From Archilochus colubris (lineage: Eukaryota > Chordata > Aves > Apodiformes > Trochilidae): a DNA stretch of 64,000 nucleotides. Under the pieces are notes generated by a model. That model saw only the letters and a list, made by a program, of their open reading frames with translations, was not told the DNA's origin and did not search any database. Positions within the stretch are counted from its first letter, which is position 1. The number at the start of each line of letters is the position of its first letter. The stretch lies in assembly GCA_023079485.1 (NCBI GenBank), contig CM041083.1, forward strand, positions 177,772,480 through 177,836,479, in the 5' to 3' direction. This document shows, piece by piece, positions 1 through 13,200 of the stretch. A program made the position numbers and the translations under genes.

Positions 1-3000
1 CAAGAGACATCATATCTGAAACCTCTCATGTAATAGTAATTCAAGAGAAACCCGTGTTCCAAGGACATCATACACTCATCCCCCACACTTCCCCAGTAAT
101 TCACGGACAGTCACCTCTTAGTAACAGCACTTTTCTTTTCTGGAGTAGGAGGTTGGTGTATTTGGCTGTTTACTACATGCAAAACAAGTTCCAATTAGAA
201 ATTCCTCACAGATCTTTACGGGGAGGAAGCAAACTGAGCGAAGTTTGATTATTGGATTATACGTTGTGGGTGTGATTAGTGGACATCTCACTACAGGTCT
301 CAGGCTACTTTGTCTCAGACAAAAGTTCAAGCAGGGTGGTGAAGCAAGAACTGGCTCAACACATTGCAAAAACCTGGTATTCAGTTGTGTGGACTCTAAC
401 ATGAGTTGGGACATCTATGAACAAGACACACCTGCCAGACAGGCTGTAAAGGACAGGGAGATGTTCCCAGGAAATAAAGTTGGTTTTTAACTACAGAAAA
501 AAAGGTATTTAGTTAATTTAATTTTCTATTTAGAAAATAAATGTCCTCAAGGGAAAATTACAGGTACTCACCAAAAACGGGCTGATGGATTTATGTGCCA
601 ACTGTGAGTTGCTGAAGGCTTTCTCTAGAACACACAACCTCACAGGTGCAGGAAGGGCATTTGTTTTGCATGTTTCTAGAACATCTAACTTTGACCTTCT
701 CTGCACTGATTAGGTTTGGTTCCAGGCATGGTTTTGTGGTGTTTTTACAGAAAAGAGCAAAGATCTAGAGTCCAGGATTATGGTTAGTCTTCCATTAGTG
801 GTGATTAATTTATTTCCATGTTAGAGGGATGAAGCTCTGAGCAGCTCAGGGGAACAATGAGTCCCCTCCCCTAAAGGTGGAAATTTGTGGGATGGGAGGT
901 GGGGAAGGCAGGCCCAGCACTGGGGATGGTCACTGGCTGACTGGAGTTTGCTGTACAGTCTGACAAGCTGCTGAAATTAGATTACAGTCTAAGGAAATGA
1001 CAACTTGAGCTGCAGCAACAGAGCTTGGTGTTAGCATCACCTGGTAGTGACTTGAAGAAGCTGAGATCAGTTATTAGCAGTGCTGCAGCCATTCCTGTGC
1101 CAGGCATGAATAGCCAGGCTCCACTTCAGCACTGACCTAATTTCAGTGGAAGTGCAATGCCCTCACTGGAGCCGGCTGCCTAAGGACTCTGAAAATCAGG
1201 ATGGAGACACATGACTCAGAAATACTTTAGCTTAAAACAGGGTATTAGTGATGCTAAGTCCTTTGCTTATGTTTAAGGAAAACAAACTTGATTTGCGATC
1301 TGGGGATGCAAGTGATTTAAAAATATATTTTGATACATTTTCTTTTCATTTCCTAATTTTTAACTAAAACCTATTTAAACTTCAGCAGCACCTATAAATA
1401 GCCAGTTAACTGAAACTTCTTCATTAGGAGCTCATTTCTTCCAGAGCCTCTCAACAGTCAGAGGAAAAAAAGAGCCTTATGCTGTCAGTGTAAGTCAGCC
1501 TAGCTAAGATCTTTGCCAACTTCTGGAGGTGGCTGCCTTCTCCAACAACTATCCAGAAAGTCTACAGTGACTGGTCCTGAAGTAAGCAGCCTATGTTTGA
1601 GGGACAAGATCTACCCATAAGTTTCTGGCACAAAGCTGTCACTTTACCTGTGAATCTATCGGATGAAAAAGTTGTTTGTTTGGGGCTTTTTTAGTGTAAA
1701 TGTCAGAAAATATGCACTGTGGCCTCTACCTGGTTTGTTTTCTTTCTTAAAGAGAAACTTGGTTTTAAGTTTTAGGACAACACAACCACTCATTGCTCTG
1801 AGCCAGTATTTTTTTTTTTCCTAACAGACAGTGTAACAAACTCTGTGCAATATTAACCATGGAGAAAGGTCAGCCAAGCACTTGCAGACATCTGGGTCTC
1901 CCTCACTGCTCCTTGGGTTCGAAGCACAGCTCCACGGTGTCCGTGCTGCTGAACAAGCACACTTTCAACTCTGCCCTGGGTCAGCAAATCAGGATTTACC
2001 TTTCAGCCTCTTTGTTTTGGTGACTACTGAACATCCAGTTTTCCATAATATGTATGTAAGTGTCTGTATAATTTTCATTAGGCTGTGCTGATATTTCCTT
2101 TGCTAGCTGTGTGTTCACTAAATGCAATCAAGTTCAAGAACGTTCTGGCTGGAATTTTCTGTTTCTATCCCAGTGAAGCCGAATCTTTGGGACACCTAAT
2201 TTTAGATTTATCTAACAGCTTTCCCAGAGGTCACATCATGAACTGATTTCAGAGAGAAAACCCCTTCCTCATTTTAAAATCTCCTCAGAAGGGCTTGCAA
2301 CATTACATTGGTAGCATCTGTGCCCCTCATTGTGGCAGAACATGTGGTCTCAGTGCCTAAAACAGCCATCTTCTGTTTTAGTGCCCCTTCTCTGTTCACA
2401 AGTACATCTCCAAACATATACAGGCATAGTGTCAGTTGAAAAAAAGCTTTCTGTAACAGATTTACACTCTCAGCTTTTCATCTTAAGAAACCAAAGTGCT
2501 CGCTACCAGCTATAAAAAAAAAATCACCACCTAAATTACACTTGAGCATTTTCTCTACTGCTTCCATCACTGCATGACAATGCTGCTTCTTCATTCTTTC
2601 TGTTAAATGCAAGCTGCTAAGCTGTCCAATTTTACTTGCACTTGCTGTTGAATAGCTGTTTCCAGCAGAAAGCTGTGCAACACCATTCTAGATTTACCTT
2701 CTTCATCCCTCCCAGAACATCCCAGTTTACCAGGAAAATAAGCTCTTCTTCAATTTTCTCAAAGAAGTTGCAAGCCCAATTTTCTCAGAAAAATGCAGCC
2801 TACCATACCTATTCCTTCTTTCTCTCTTGATCACACTAGTTATAATGTATTCACTGTACATTCAGAATGAGCTTAAAGAGAACTTGTAACTGACTTTATT
2901 GAAAATGGAAGCACAGAGTTGTCAGGTCCACAATATGCCTGCTGGTGTAATGAATTATGTAGCACTGAGGAACATTTGGCAAGATGTCAAATCCTCCTCT

Positions 3001-3771
3001 GTCCCATCCATAAGTACTACATCATTCTCATCTCTACTTTTTAGTAGTTGTAAAGGATGGTGAAGAACCTGAATTACCTTTTTTTTTTAATCCTGGGGGC
3101 TCTATTCACTTCACATTTCAAGTGTGGTAAATTATTTTCATCACATAAAGGGCTCTGGGTTCTTCTCCTCTGTTCTCTGTTCTCCTCTGTTCTGTGTGCT
3201 CTCTGTAGGATCTAATGGGAAATTAGAAATTAGAAATCTAAACTGCAGTTGTTTTCTCTTCACTGTTTTGTAACTTTGTCTCCAAGAAGTGGGCAAATCT
3301 TGAACATCCCCTTGTCAGAAAAGTCTAATTCCAAAATGGCATTTTTTTTACTAAAAAGGTGACAGAGAGTAATAAGGCAAGCCTAGAAATTTGTATTTTT
3401 ATTCACATAAAAGGGCAGGGATGACAGTTGCTTTTGTAGCCTAGGAGGGGACATGTGATGTCTGGGTGCTTCCCTGAGATAAGAGTTTGTAGGTGATCCT
3501 CCCATCTTCAAAAGTGCCTTCTGAATTGGTGAAAGAAAGGATGGGCAAAGACAGAAAGGGAAAGAAGTTGTCTCTTTCCTAAGAAGGGAGATAGTGAAAT
3601 GGCTGATACAGCCTCACTCTTCCTGTCCTGTGCAGAGGACATGGAGTTGGCTGGACAGAAGGGTCCAGCGTTGAGGAAGAAGAGTCAGAAGTACTGGAGA
3701 GAGGACAGGAGGGTGCTCCTTGTCAGCTCCAGCCATGCAGCTCATGAGCCACAAGTTTCAACACTGTTTCA
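1..3771. other. Unique AT-rich sequence, no gene seen
   Basis: No exon, RNA gene or recognisable repeat is visible on either strand. The longest open frames are under 100 codons and have no matching splice or start context. A short TCTGT-rich patch lies near 3168-3200. The stretch ends at the 3' tail of a CR1 copy. Confidence 0.6.
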
Positions 3772-4140
3772 CAGAATCATAGAATCATCCAGGTTGGAAA
3801 GGACCTCTGAAATCATCAAGTCCAACCCTTGATCCACTGCCACTGTGGTTACCAGACCATGGCACTGAGTGCCACATCCAGTCTCTTTTTAAATATCTCC
3901 AGGGACAGAGAATCCACTACTTCCCTGGGCAGCCCATTCAGTGCCTGATCACCCTCTCTGTAAAGAATTTCTTCCTTATATCCAACCTAAACCTCCCCCG
4001 GCAGAGCTTAAGACCATGCCTCACTGATTGCTGCCTGGGAGAAGAGACCGACCCCCCCCTGACCACCCTCTACTCTCAGGGAGTTGTAGAGAGTGATGAG
4101 GTCTCCCCTGAGCCTCCTCTTCCCCAGACTAAACACCCCA
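3772..4140 (-). mobile_element. CR1 LINE, 3' fragment
   Basis: The left edge carries the CR1 3' tail on the minus strand (CAGAATCATAGAATCA on the plus strand). The conserved block follows: TTGGAAAGGACCTCTGAAATCATCAAG in the 3' UTR, then the complement of the C-terminal reverse-transcriptase ORF. It belongs with the copies at 24808, 50636 and 59967, sharing the ACCATGGCACTGAGTGCCACATCCAG block. It is 5'-truncated after about 370 bp, normal for CR1. Any open frame over it is only a relic of ORF2. Confidence 0.93.
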
Positions 4141-7100
4141 GAGAAGAAGGAACCAAAAGCAGGGACCAAAACCTGAGTCCAGTAGTTGAAGAAATAGGCT
4201 TGACTGCCCCAAATTTGCTGAGCCTGTGTGAACATGTGAAGGTCCAGGATAGTTATGGGCCAAACAGGGAGTTTCCTAATGAATTTTGGTACTTTTAGGG
4301 TAGAAAATCTTGGAAAACAAAGGGACTGGATCATTCACAGGTGTGAAATAGATTTAGCAATTTAGATGAGATCAAGACAGACTGTACCTCAACCCTAAGA
4401 GTTGCATCCCTGTGAAAATCCCAGTTTTTGGTCTCTCAAAATAAGGAGCAGAAAAATAATATCTACTGTTCTTACTTCTATTTTAATTTCTGTTTGTGAT
4501 TCACTGTTATACTTTGAAACCAGTTTTATTCAGTCTCCATAGAATGACTGGAAAGCTTGGATCCTGTGGTTCAGTCTAGAGCTGACAGCACTCTAGAGGC
4601 ACATATGGTGACTTTTCATATGCAGTCATCCTATCTCTTCAGTTCAGGCACAGCTGAAGCATTTCCTGTCACTCTTCAAATTCCTACTATTTTAAAAACT
4701 CTGGCAAAATGCCACATCTTCTATGAATAGAAAGATCCACAGAGGCTTAAATGAAGAAATAAAAAGCACTACTATTAGAAAATGAAAATGCAGTGCTGAG
4801 TTTTATGTACACGAAAGCTGAATTTGTTATGCATTAAATTCAGACTGGGAAGAATATCCTGAAAATTTACTTCTGTCATCATATCTTTAGATTACTTTTT
4901 GTGGTAAATTGGTAAGAATTACACCCACTAAAATCAAGCACAGGACAAGTTACTGCTTGCTGAATCTGGATTTCAATCAGCAGCTGAATGACACCTCAGG
5001 TCAGATATTTATTTCGTGTTGATTTCAGCTCCTGCCAATTTTGGTCTCCTTTACTGCCAGGCAAAGGCTGGCTCACCAAGAAGTATGATTAGAGTTTTAA
5101 GAACTATTGCAGTGTGTTAGAGCATTTTTAACTGAACTGAGCTAAAACTTTGTAAATTAGTCATTTAAACTACATGGCACTCTGTGGCTGCCTCACTAAA
5201 TGTACAGGCAACCACAGCTGCAAGCACATAAACATATTTCAGGGCTACAGGCTTATAATGCACTTTAATAAACACAACTACTATATTACAAAAAATTAAT
5301 TTTGAGTGAATAGCAAAAACTCAGTCTCTGTACCATTTGAGGTGTGTAGTACTGAAATTAAATTTATGGTCAACTGAAAAGCCATTTAGTCTTTTATTGC
5401 TGTGTCATATTCACATAAATGTACTTGGGAGCTATCCCCAGATAATCTAGCAAGGTTTTACTCTTCTGTTTCCAAGACTGGCTCAAAACTATTGAGAAGA
5501 CAAGATATGTATTACCAAAGCAGTAAGTATGCACAGTCTAGGATCTGCTTCTTCAAATACAGTTGAGGAGTTGAACCAGATTAGGCTGAGATAGAGTATG
5601 CTGCCATAGTACAGTCTTGGAAAGCAGGCATTTCTCATTTACAAAAGGAAAAATAAAAAATCTTGAGTATTATTGCACTGCACCTCTGAGGCATGAAAGC
5701 TTAGTGGCACGGCCAGTAGCTTTGCATTAAGCAACTCTTTACAACTGCTATCCAGAGGAATTGGTGCCTGACTTCAAAAACTGAAAGTCAGATAATTTCC
5801 ATAGTAAGGTTTGAGTTCTTTTATAGTGGATTTTTTTCTGTACTTTTCCTGCAATTTTCCTGAATACTGTTTGAAGGAATAGCTTTATGCCTCTCACACT
5901 GCAAAGTGGCAGTCACTATCCTGTAGGTTCTGGGGAAATGCTAGTCTGGGGGATGTCAGGATCACCTTGGTGGAAGACGCAGTTGGTTCCTGCAGTGCTT
6001 GTCACAAACCCCCCAAATATCAAGAGTTATAAAAGCAAGGGGCAGACCTTTGCAAAAATTATCTGGTTTGAAGACTTCTATAATTGATAAAACTGATGAA
6101 CTAAGGGTGGGACCTAGCTGTGGATTAAGGTTCTTAAATATAGTTGTCTGTTTGTGGGTTTTTCTATGTAAACTGAAAAACTAATTCAGTAGCTTAAACA
6201 CAGGCAACTTTTATCATTGTAGACACTCTGGTGTACTCTGTCAGACCTCTGGCTCCCAATTCAAGAACCTGGCACTTCCATCTTAATGTGCTGGGGGCTC
6301 CAGGGCATCATAACTAAATTGAGCCCATGACAGTTCAAGGAGATCCAACCAATGTAATATATGCAACCAGAGGGTGATTCAGCTCATCCTAAGATAAGAA
6401 CCAAGGAGGGACTCATGCATGTGTAGTTCCATCTCCAGCAGCCCCTGGTCTGGCACATCTGAATGGGATTTGCTGATATGGTGCAGAGGGTCAATTTCAG
6501 CTGCCCCTATATAGTTGACATGGCTTTTAGGTGTGTACCCTGCCCCTTCTCCACTTAATATTTTAACACAATGCATGTATCCTGTAGATCCTGTCTTATA
6601 TCTGTCAGCTTGAGGCAGATGACATGGTGACCCTATGGCATGACACAGTGGTGGGCAAATGATAACATCTACTTTCCTATTGGCACTTGAATGTGGAAAA
6701 TCTACATACTCTTGTAATAGCAGCTGGAAATCAAACAGGACCCTTTCATACACTTAGAATGGTATCCCATGCCTTTTGTAAGGATGTGAATCCTGTCCAT
6801 AGTGTCTTTTCACAGTCTGCTATGGTCAGACCTCTGTGGGTCTGGCATCATCCACTTCTTACTGAAGGCACTTAGATGCCTGAACCTCAAAGTGAATCTC
6901 ACTCTACAACTACTCTGATAGAAATTTTTATTTTAATACCATTAATAACTTTTTAATAAATCATACATTTCCTACCATAGTTAATATAAGGTCTTGCTTT
7001 ACCCACATCTGAAAACACAGGAGGTTTAATTTTTTGAGAAATAAGGAGCCCTTTTCTTCTTTAGGATGAAGTTAGAGCCAGGATAGTATTTGTTCACCAT

Positions 7101-7690
7101 CAAAATGGTAGTGCTGCTTCCTAAACAGAAGACAGACAGTTACATGTTTCAGGCTTATTGCCCTCTTTAAGTGATGGATGCACAAACTCTTCTTTAAACC
7201 AAAACAGCAGGGGAAATCATAAAGCTGTATGTGCTACCACTAACTTCAGTTCTAGGAGATTAAGTGTTTATGAAGCTATTTTGATTTTTCCCAAGGTCAT
7301 TGATTAGAGTTCCAGCAACTAATCTGGCTCACCCCACCTTGCTGTATCAGCTGCAAATCAAAGAAGGTTGAACAAGGTAGTAAAGAAGGAGGAGTTATGC
7401 AGCAATTATAGTGTCACAGGGATGAAGCAACACATGTTGGCACATTAATGTTTTAGTTCTAGTCATCCAGCAAATAACTTTGGAAAATATAAACATTGGT
7501 GGGATTCTAAGAAAAAAAAAAGTGTTTGGTATTTCTGCTCTATGACTATGAGGAAGGTCAGAAACTGTGGCTGAAGGAAATATTGATTAATCTTCAATAG
7601 ATGTATATTTGAGCAATATGTAAGAAAGTTAAACAGACTAATTAATTCTCTGAAATTGTCAGGCCTATAGAAAGGCTATCCACTGTTTGG
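4141..7690. other. Unique sequence, no gene seen
   Basis: No recognisable gene or young repeat. A 124-codon open frame on the minus strand at 6379-6753 has no family resemblance I can name, and a frame of that length is expected by chance in 64 kb. 6240-6890 is slightly more GC-rich than its surroundings and could be an old, unidentified repeat. Confidence 0.5.
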
Positions 7691-8281
7691 CAGAATCATA
7701 GGACCATAGAATCATTGAATCTTAGAATGGTTTGTGTTGAAAGGGACCTTGAAGTTCATCTAAGTCAATAGGCAGAGACACCTCCCACTAGACCAGGTTG
7801 CTCAAAGCCTCATCCAACCTGGACTTCAGCACTTCCAGGGGTGAGGCATCCACAACCTCCCTGGGCAACCTGTTCTGTTATCTCAGCACCCTCACAGTAA
7901 AGAATTTCTTCCTAATGTCTGACCTAAATCTATCCTCTTCCAGTTCAAATCCATAATCCCTTGTCCCATTACTACATGTCTTGGTGAAAAGTCCCTCTCC
8001 AGCTTTCATTTAGGTGCTTTCCTCAGGCACTAGAAGGTGGCAATAAGGTCTTCCCAGAGCCTTCTCTTCCCCAGGCTGAACATCTCCAACTCTCTCAGCC
8101 TGTCCTCACAGGAGAGGTGATGCAGCCCTCTTGGCCATCTTTTGGGTCCTCCTCTGGACTCACTCCAGTCGTTCCATGTCCTTCCTGTGTTGGGAGCTCC
8201 AGAGCTGGACTTAATAGTCCAGGTGGGTTCTCACAAGAATGAAATAAAGGGGACAATCACCTCCCTTAAACTGCTGGTAGA
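7691..8281 (-). mobile_element. CR1 LINE, older subfamily, 3' fragment
   Basis: The CR1 3' end lies at the left with degenerate ATAGAATCAT units, followed by GAAAGGGACCTTGAAGTTCATC and CCTCCCACTAGACCAGGTTGCTCAAAGCC. Those words mark a different subfamily from the copies at 24808 and 59967. The fragment runs about 590 bp into the C-terminal ORF2 region before truncation. Many substitutions and several small indels indicate an older insertion. It shares its 3' UTR type with 36910-37285. Confidence 0.93.
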
Positions 8282-10181
8282 AGCACCTGAAGTAAATCTT
8301 TTCCAAGCCTAAATCTTTGATTTACAATGTTTTTTTATATGTGCCCAGAACATAACCCATGCAAAAATTCAGCTTGAAAAAAATACATTGTAGGCCACCT
8401 AATTACACTCAAATGCATTCATTGTGGGAAGAATGAATCCCCTTCCCAGCAGAGTGTTTGTATTCTTCATCTAAACTGATTTTTCTCTTTAATTGCAGAA
8501 AGCTTCCTTTGGAGCAAAAGAATCTTTCATATACACACAGTAGGACAGTCCCACCCACAGAGAGGAAAAGCAGACCCCTGGCATTATGCAACATGTTTCA
8601 TAGGAGGCAGCAGTCAGTGAGTTTTAGATCTATTGATATTTTAGAAATATACCACAGTCAGGCATCATCAAGCAATTCCTTTCTTTTTTCCATCCTTTTG
8701 GATGAAAAAAGGACTCTTGGCAGGGAGAGTAGAGGAGAAACAATATTTACCAGACCAGTTGCTCTGTTAGGTACCAAGGGTTGCTACTGAGTGAGCTACA
8801 CTACACATTTTGGATCATTCTGTCACAAAGGTTCATTTGGGCAACTGATGGTCACAAAGGCTGATGTGTCGTTTTTCTCCCTGAATTCTGTAACTGAGTT
8901 ACAGATACCAAGAAAAGTTAATTTTGTAAATTTTTTTATTAACTTAGCATTTAAATTCCTGTAGGCCTGACTTTCAGCTGACAGGAAATTCAATGAAAGG
9001 AAGGCATCTGTATCCATCTCCCTTTATTACTTCTATCCAGTTCAAATCAGTTTTTAACTTAAAAAATTGGAAATTTTGTGGATGATGATCTACTGATGCA
9101 TCAACTTATTTTTCATGCCTTTCTTTTTATTGCTTCCTGAGTCTCCTTGCTGTGTGCACTGGCTTTTCTGGATGTCCCCTTACAGTGGTTGTGTTCTAAA
9201 GACAGAGTATCAGCCCCTGCAGTGTGCAAGACTTGCCTTAGCATGTTTGCTATTATTTTTTTTTTTCAGCAGGACAGCAGCTGTTTCCAGAGGATCACAA
9301 ATGAATGGCAGAAAATAATGATTTCTCAAAGTGTGGCAGGTATCTCTGAAAAAAGCTCAGCAAAATTTCATGCCACAGGGAAATGGTGCTTCCTAAGGCT
9401 AAGGGCATCCTCCAGGCCCAGTTCACAGCTGTCGGTGTAGTCAGCACAGTCAGACCCCAAGGTCAGTGAGTCGAGTCTCCAGGGGCTGCAGCACTGCATT
9501 TCTCTCTTAAAAATGCTGACAGGCTTGACTTGCTGGAAAAGGCTCCTCCTGGTTTATTGTCTTCAAGCCATGCCCCTTGCTCACACACGACCCAACCGGT
9601 GAGGCGTTTAGCATTTGCCTGTAACAAGGTGTTGACACAACCCTCTGTAGCCTCCCTGGGGCTATCACAAAGTGTTTTCATTTCTAACTCCTCTTTTACA
9701 GTGATCAAAAAAAATCAGGTATCTCATTTCACACCTATCATTGCTCAGCTGCATCCTGCCTTGCTCCCCTTCCTCACCTAAGTCCCAGGCTTAACACAAT
9801 CCTTTCTTTTACTCATCTTATGAGGAGCATCCCACTCCACAGCAGCATCTCTCACATGCTTTTATATTCTTGCTTTAGCTTATGTTGAAGATTTGCATTT
9901 TGTTCTCAGTTCACTTCCCAGGCTTCCTTTGGCCAGTGTTTGATCAGACCCATAGATAAGCAGTACTGAATGGTGCTGCAGAGTGGCATCTTTAAACAGC
10001 AAATGTCAGCTAAATACCTATGGACAAGTTCTTGTAGAAAAGGTACCAAAGCTCTTCACTGTGTCTTTTATCACCTTCATCTGCATCATAATAAAGCTGT
10101 GTAAAAAAAGTGAAGCCTTTTAGTAAAGCCTGTTTAACACACTATGGAACAGCAGTATTGATAAAAGCTCTAGTATGGTAT
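8282..10181. other. Unique sequence, no gene seen
   Basis: No exon, RNA gene or repeat that I can support. Open frames of 110 codons or less are scattered on both strands without start or splice context. Confidence 0.5.
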
Positions 10182-10295
10182 CCTCCTGGTTTTGGCTGGG
10201 GCAGAGTTAATTTTCTTCATATAGCTAATATGGGGCTATGTTTTGGATTTATGCTGAATATAGTGTTGATAATGCAGAGATGGTTTTGTGACTGC
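10182..10295 (+). mobile_element. ERVL-type LTR, 5' (U3) fragment
   Basis: The stretch CCTGGTTTTGGCTGGGGCAG, followed by GTTAATTTTCTTC, a copy of GGGGCTATGTTTTGG and GTGTTGATAATGC, is the 5' end of the widespread avian ERVL LTR in sense orientation. The related solo LTR at 33316-34130 starts the same way on the minus strand. Only the first ~115 bp of U3 is present. No TATA box, polyadenylation signal or right end follows, so this is a truncated relic. Recognition rests on memory of the family plus similarity of its first bases to the copy at 34130. Confidence 0.75.
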
Positions 10296-13200
10296 TAATA
10301 TAATATACATAGTCTAAAGGAACGGTGTAGAAACCGCCATGGTTACCACATCTCAGACAAGTTTACAAACACTGTTTAACCTCTCACTTCTCAGAATGTT
10401 TCATGAACATCAACAAGATAGTGAAGAAATGCAATGTGTACACACATGGGTGACATATTTCTAAACACTGATGATAAAACTGGTGCTAAGTGGTGATAAT
10501 TTGAGATTACCACCATAGAGAAGAGCAGTGCTTTTTTTTTATTTCATGGTTAGATTTGCAAAGCTTAGCTTCAAATTCTCTCACACAAGAGAGAATTTGT
10601 TTTTAAATCCCCAAAACTTAACAATAATTTGGGGTTTAGCATCCTGTCTCTCATTATTATTAATGGTTTAATTTATTCTTTAAAATCCCTAATTTATGAC
10701 CATCTTGACCTAGATCTTTACCTAGAATCAAAGTTTTTCTTTGTGCTCTGTGGGAGGAAGGGAAAGTAAAGGCATCATCAATGTGGATGTGAAGCTTTGA
10801 AAAGGGATTAGAGGAACTACAATAATACAAGTTGTTGTGGTGGTTATCAGAATCTTCCAACAGAAGGTTGTCTTCAGAGCTCCAGACCCTAATGATGCTA
10901 CAGAAAGGACCTCATTAAATACCCGAGTTCAGAAAATTACTTTAAAAACCAATTCACCTGGGTGGGGCACAACTTTAGATAAATGACTGATGAAAGTTTT
11001 TGTAAATTAGCCTTTCTTGCTGGTAAAGATAAATTAAACCCCAAGATATTATTAGGGTGATTTTATCTCAGTATGTGTGTCATCCAAATGGCATTTTATA
11101 GGTTAGGTTGGGAATTTTCCAACAGAAAGCATTTTTGGTCAGAAAATAGAGCTTTATCAAAACCACAGTATTTTACAGGTATGTACATACCAGCTTTGAT
11201 ACAAATGTATTTTGCACATCAAAAAGAGCTGGAGAAGTCAAAGTCACAACAGCCTTCTGGCTTGGCACACTTATCTGGATGTGGGAAGCCAAGACCTGAG
11301 ATTTCTGGATGTGCATGACTGCTTGAAGACTTGAAGATCTCTCTTCTACCTGCAAGAAAAGTACTGATTCCACCCAGCTGTGCTGGCATGAGTTGGTTTT
11401 CATCTGTAAATAAGAGAAAGAGAAAATAAGACTTGCTCTGCATCCCACTGCTCATAACTCACAGATGCAGTGCAGTTGCCAGAGACATCCAGTGTGATAA
11501 GAGCAGTGACACATGTGAGAGGAAACCAAGGTTCATGTCTCTGGTGGGAGTACAGCAGAGCAGATTCAAACACTGATGTGCCTTCTTCCATTTGATAGCT
11601 GATTGTGTTTTGTGACTGCAAGTAGCCACAGGATGGATGGAAAAAACATGTGGCAGCAGGAGAAGTATTTCATATTTCAAAGGACTGACTGACCATGAAA
11701 GTACAGACACATTCTGGAGAAATACCATATCAAACTGTAAAAATAGGAGGCTTTTGTCTTTACGTATTTTATCTCTTGACAGGAGTGCAGTCATTTCAGA
11801 ATTTCTCCAGGTATTCCAAATTGTTAAATAAACATCCCATTGCAATAAAAAAACATGCTGCAGAAAGACAATAAACATGACTTGCTTAACAACTGTGGTA
11901 TTTCTTATGACCAGGCACAAGAGTAGGCAGCACAACCTAAGTATCAATGCATCATACTCAAAGGGTAGAGCAAGCTGTAAGTCACAGAGCTGTAACTCTT
12001 TGATTTTTCATATGTCTGTTTGCAATGTAACCTCCTCCTCTTGAAAAATGCATACAGCCAGTCAGCAATTAAATATGAAATTTGTCAGGGAAAGTTTACT
12101 TTAAAAATGAAGGTTTTTACTTTAAAAATGTGGTGGAGAAGGGTCTTCCACGCTTGCATTTAGTGCTGCAAAAATACCTTTTTAATAATACTTTCATACA
12201 AAAACAGTTGCTAAGTTTATGCTTTGTTCCCCATTAGATCCCCTGATGAAAGATGTGATTTTTGTACATTGGAACACCTGATCTTCACATTAATTTCTTT
12301 AAACTTACTACTTCATATTAGCTGAAAGCCCATTCATCCCCCATTCTTCCTGCAACATTTATAATTGGTTTTTCTGCTTGGTTTCTGCCTGATTAAGGTA
12401 GAAGGTGCAGGGTTCACTATGAAGCAAAGCAAGAACACTTTCCAAATATTTCCTGTCCAGCTCTCATTTTTATACACATGAATGGTCTTTTCAGATATAC
12501 TATATTTTTTATATGAGATACTGTCATAGATAAAGCTGTTAATATTTTTTTTCCTCGTGGCATTTTAGATTAAAATTCCAATTACAAATGTCTTTAAGTA
12601 TATTAAAAGTTGTTATTTTAGAGTCAATTGCTTACCATGCCTGATAGGTTACTTTGAAAACACTATTTGCTGTCTTTCAAAATATAATATACAGGTCTTC
12701 CACAATCATGTAACATGTTTGTAATATTCATTAATCATTACCAAGCATCTTGCAACTTTTTTTTTTTTTTTTTTGCTAAACCTCTTTGAGTGTAGAGAAT
12801 GATGTTTTTCTATTTAATATTTCTTCTCATCAAGCAGACAGCAAGTTTTTGATTTTTTTTTTAACTGGTGCATCTTCTTTCTGCCTTCTGAACTGTGACT
12901 GATGAAACACACCCCTCCCCCTAGCTACTACACAGATTATAGATTCTTTCATTCTTACTTGTATATACTTAAAGAGTTAAATTATATACAAATCTTGTCC
13001 TGAGCCTTGTCCCAGGCATGTGCTTCATCCCAGTGTCTTCATCACTAATGTACCCTCAACAAATAATTACAAGAGTGCCAGGAGACCACATTAGGTGATG
13101 CCAGTTGTTTTTTAGCTACAGAGGCTGAAGTACAGAGAGCTGGATTTGGTTTTTAAAACCATTTGTGCTTTACCTTATCTTGTGTTTGACAGTTTCTTAA

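Noticed and set aside
6379..6753. 124-codon minus-strand frame
   Set aside because: No family resemblance and no exon boundaries; length fits chance.
11459..11947. 162-codon minus-strand frame, the longest outside CR1
   Set aside because: A stop rate of about 5-6 percent per codon over six frames predicts about one frame of this length in 64 kb. It is Leu/Cys/Ser rich, has no recognisable motif and shows no splice or promoter context.
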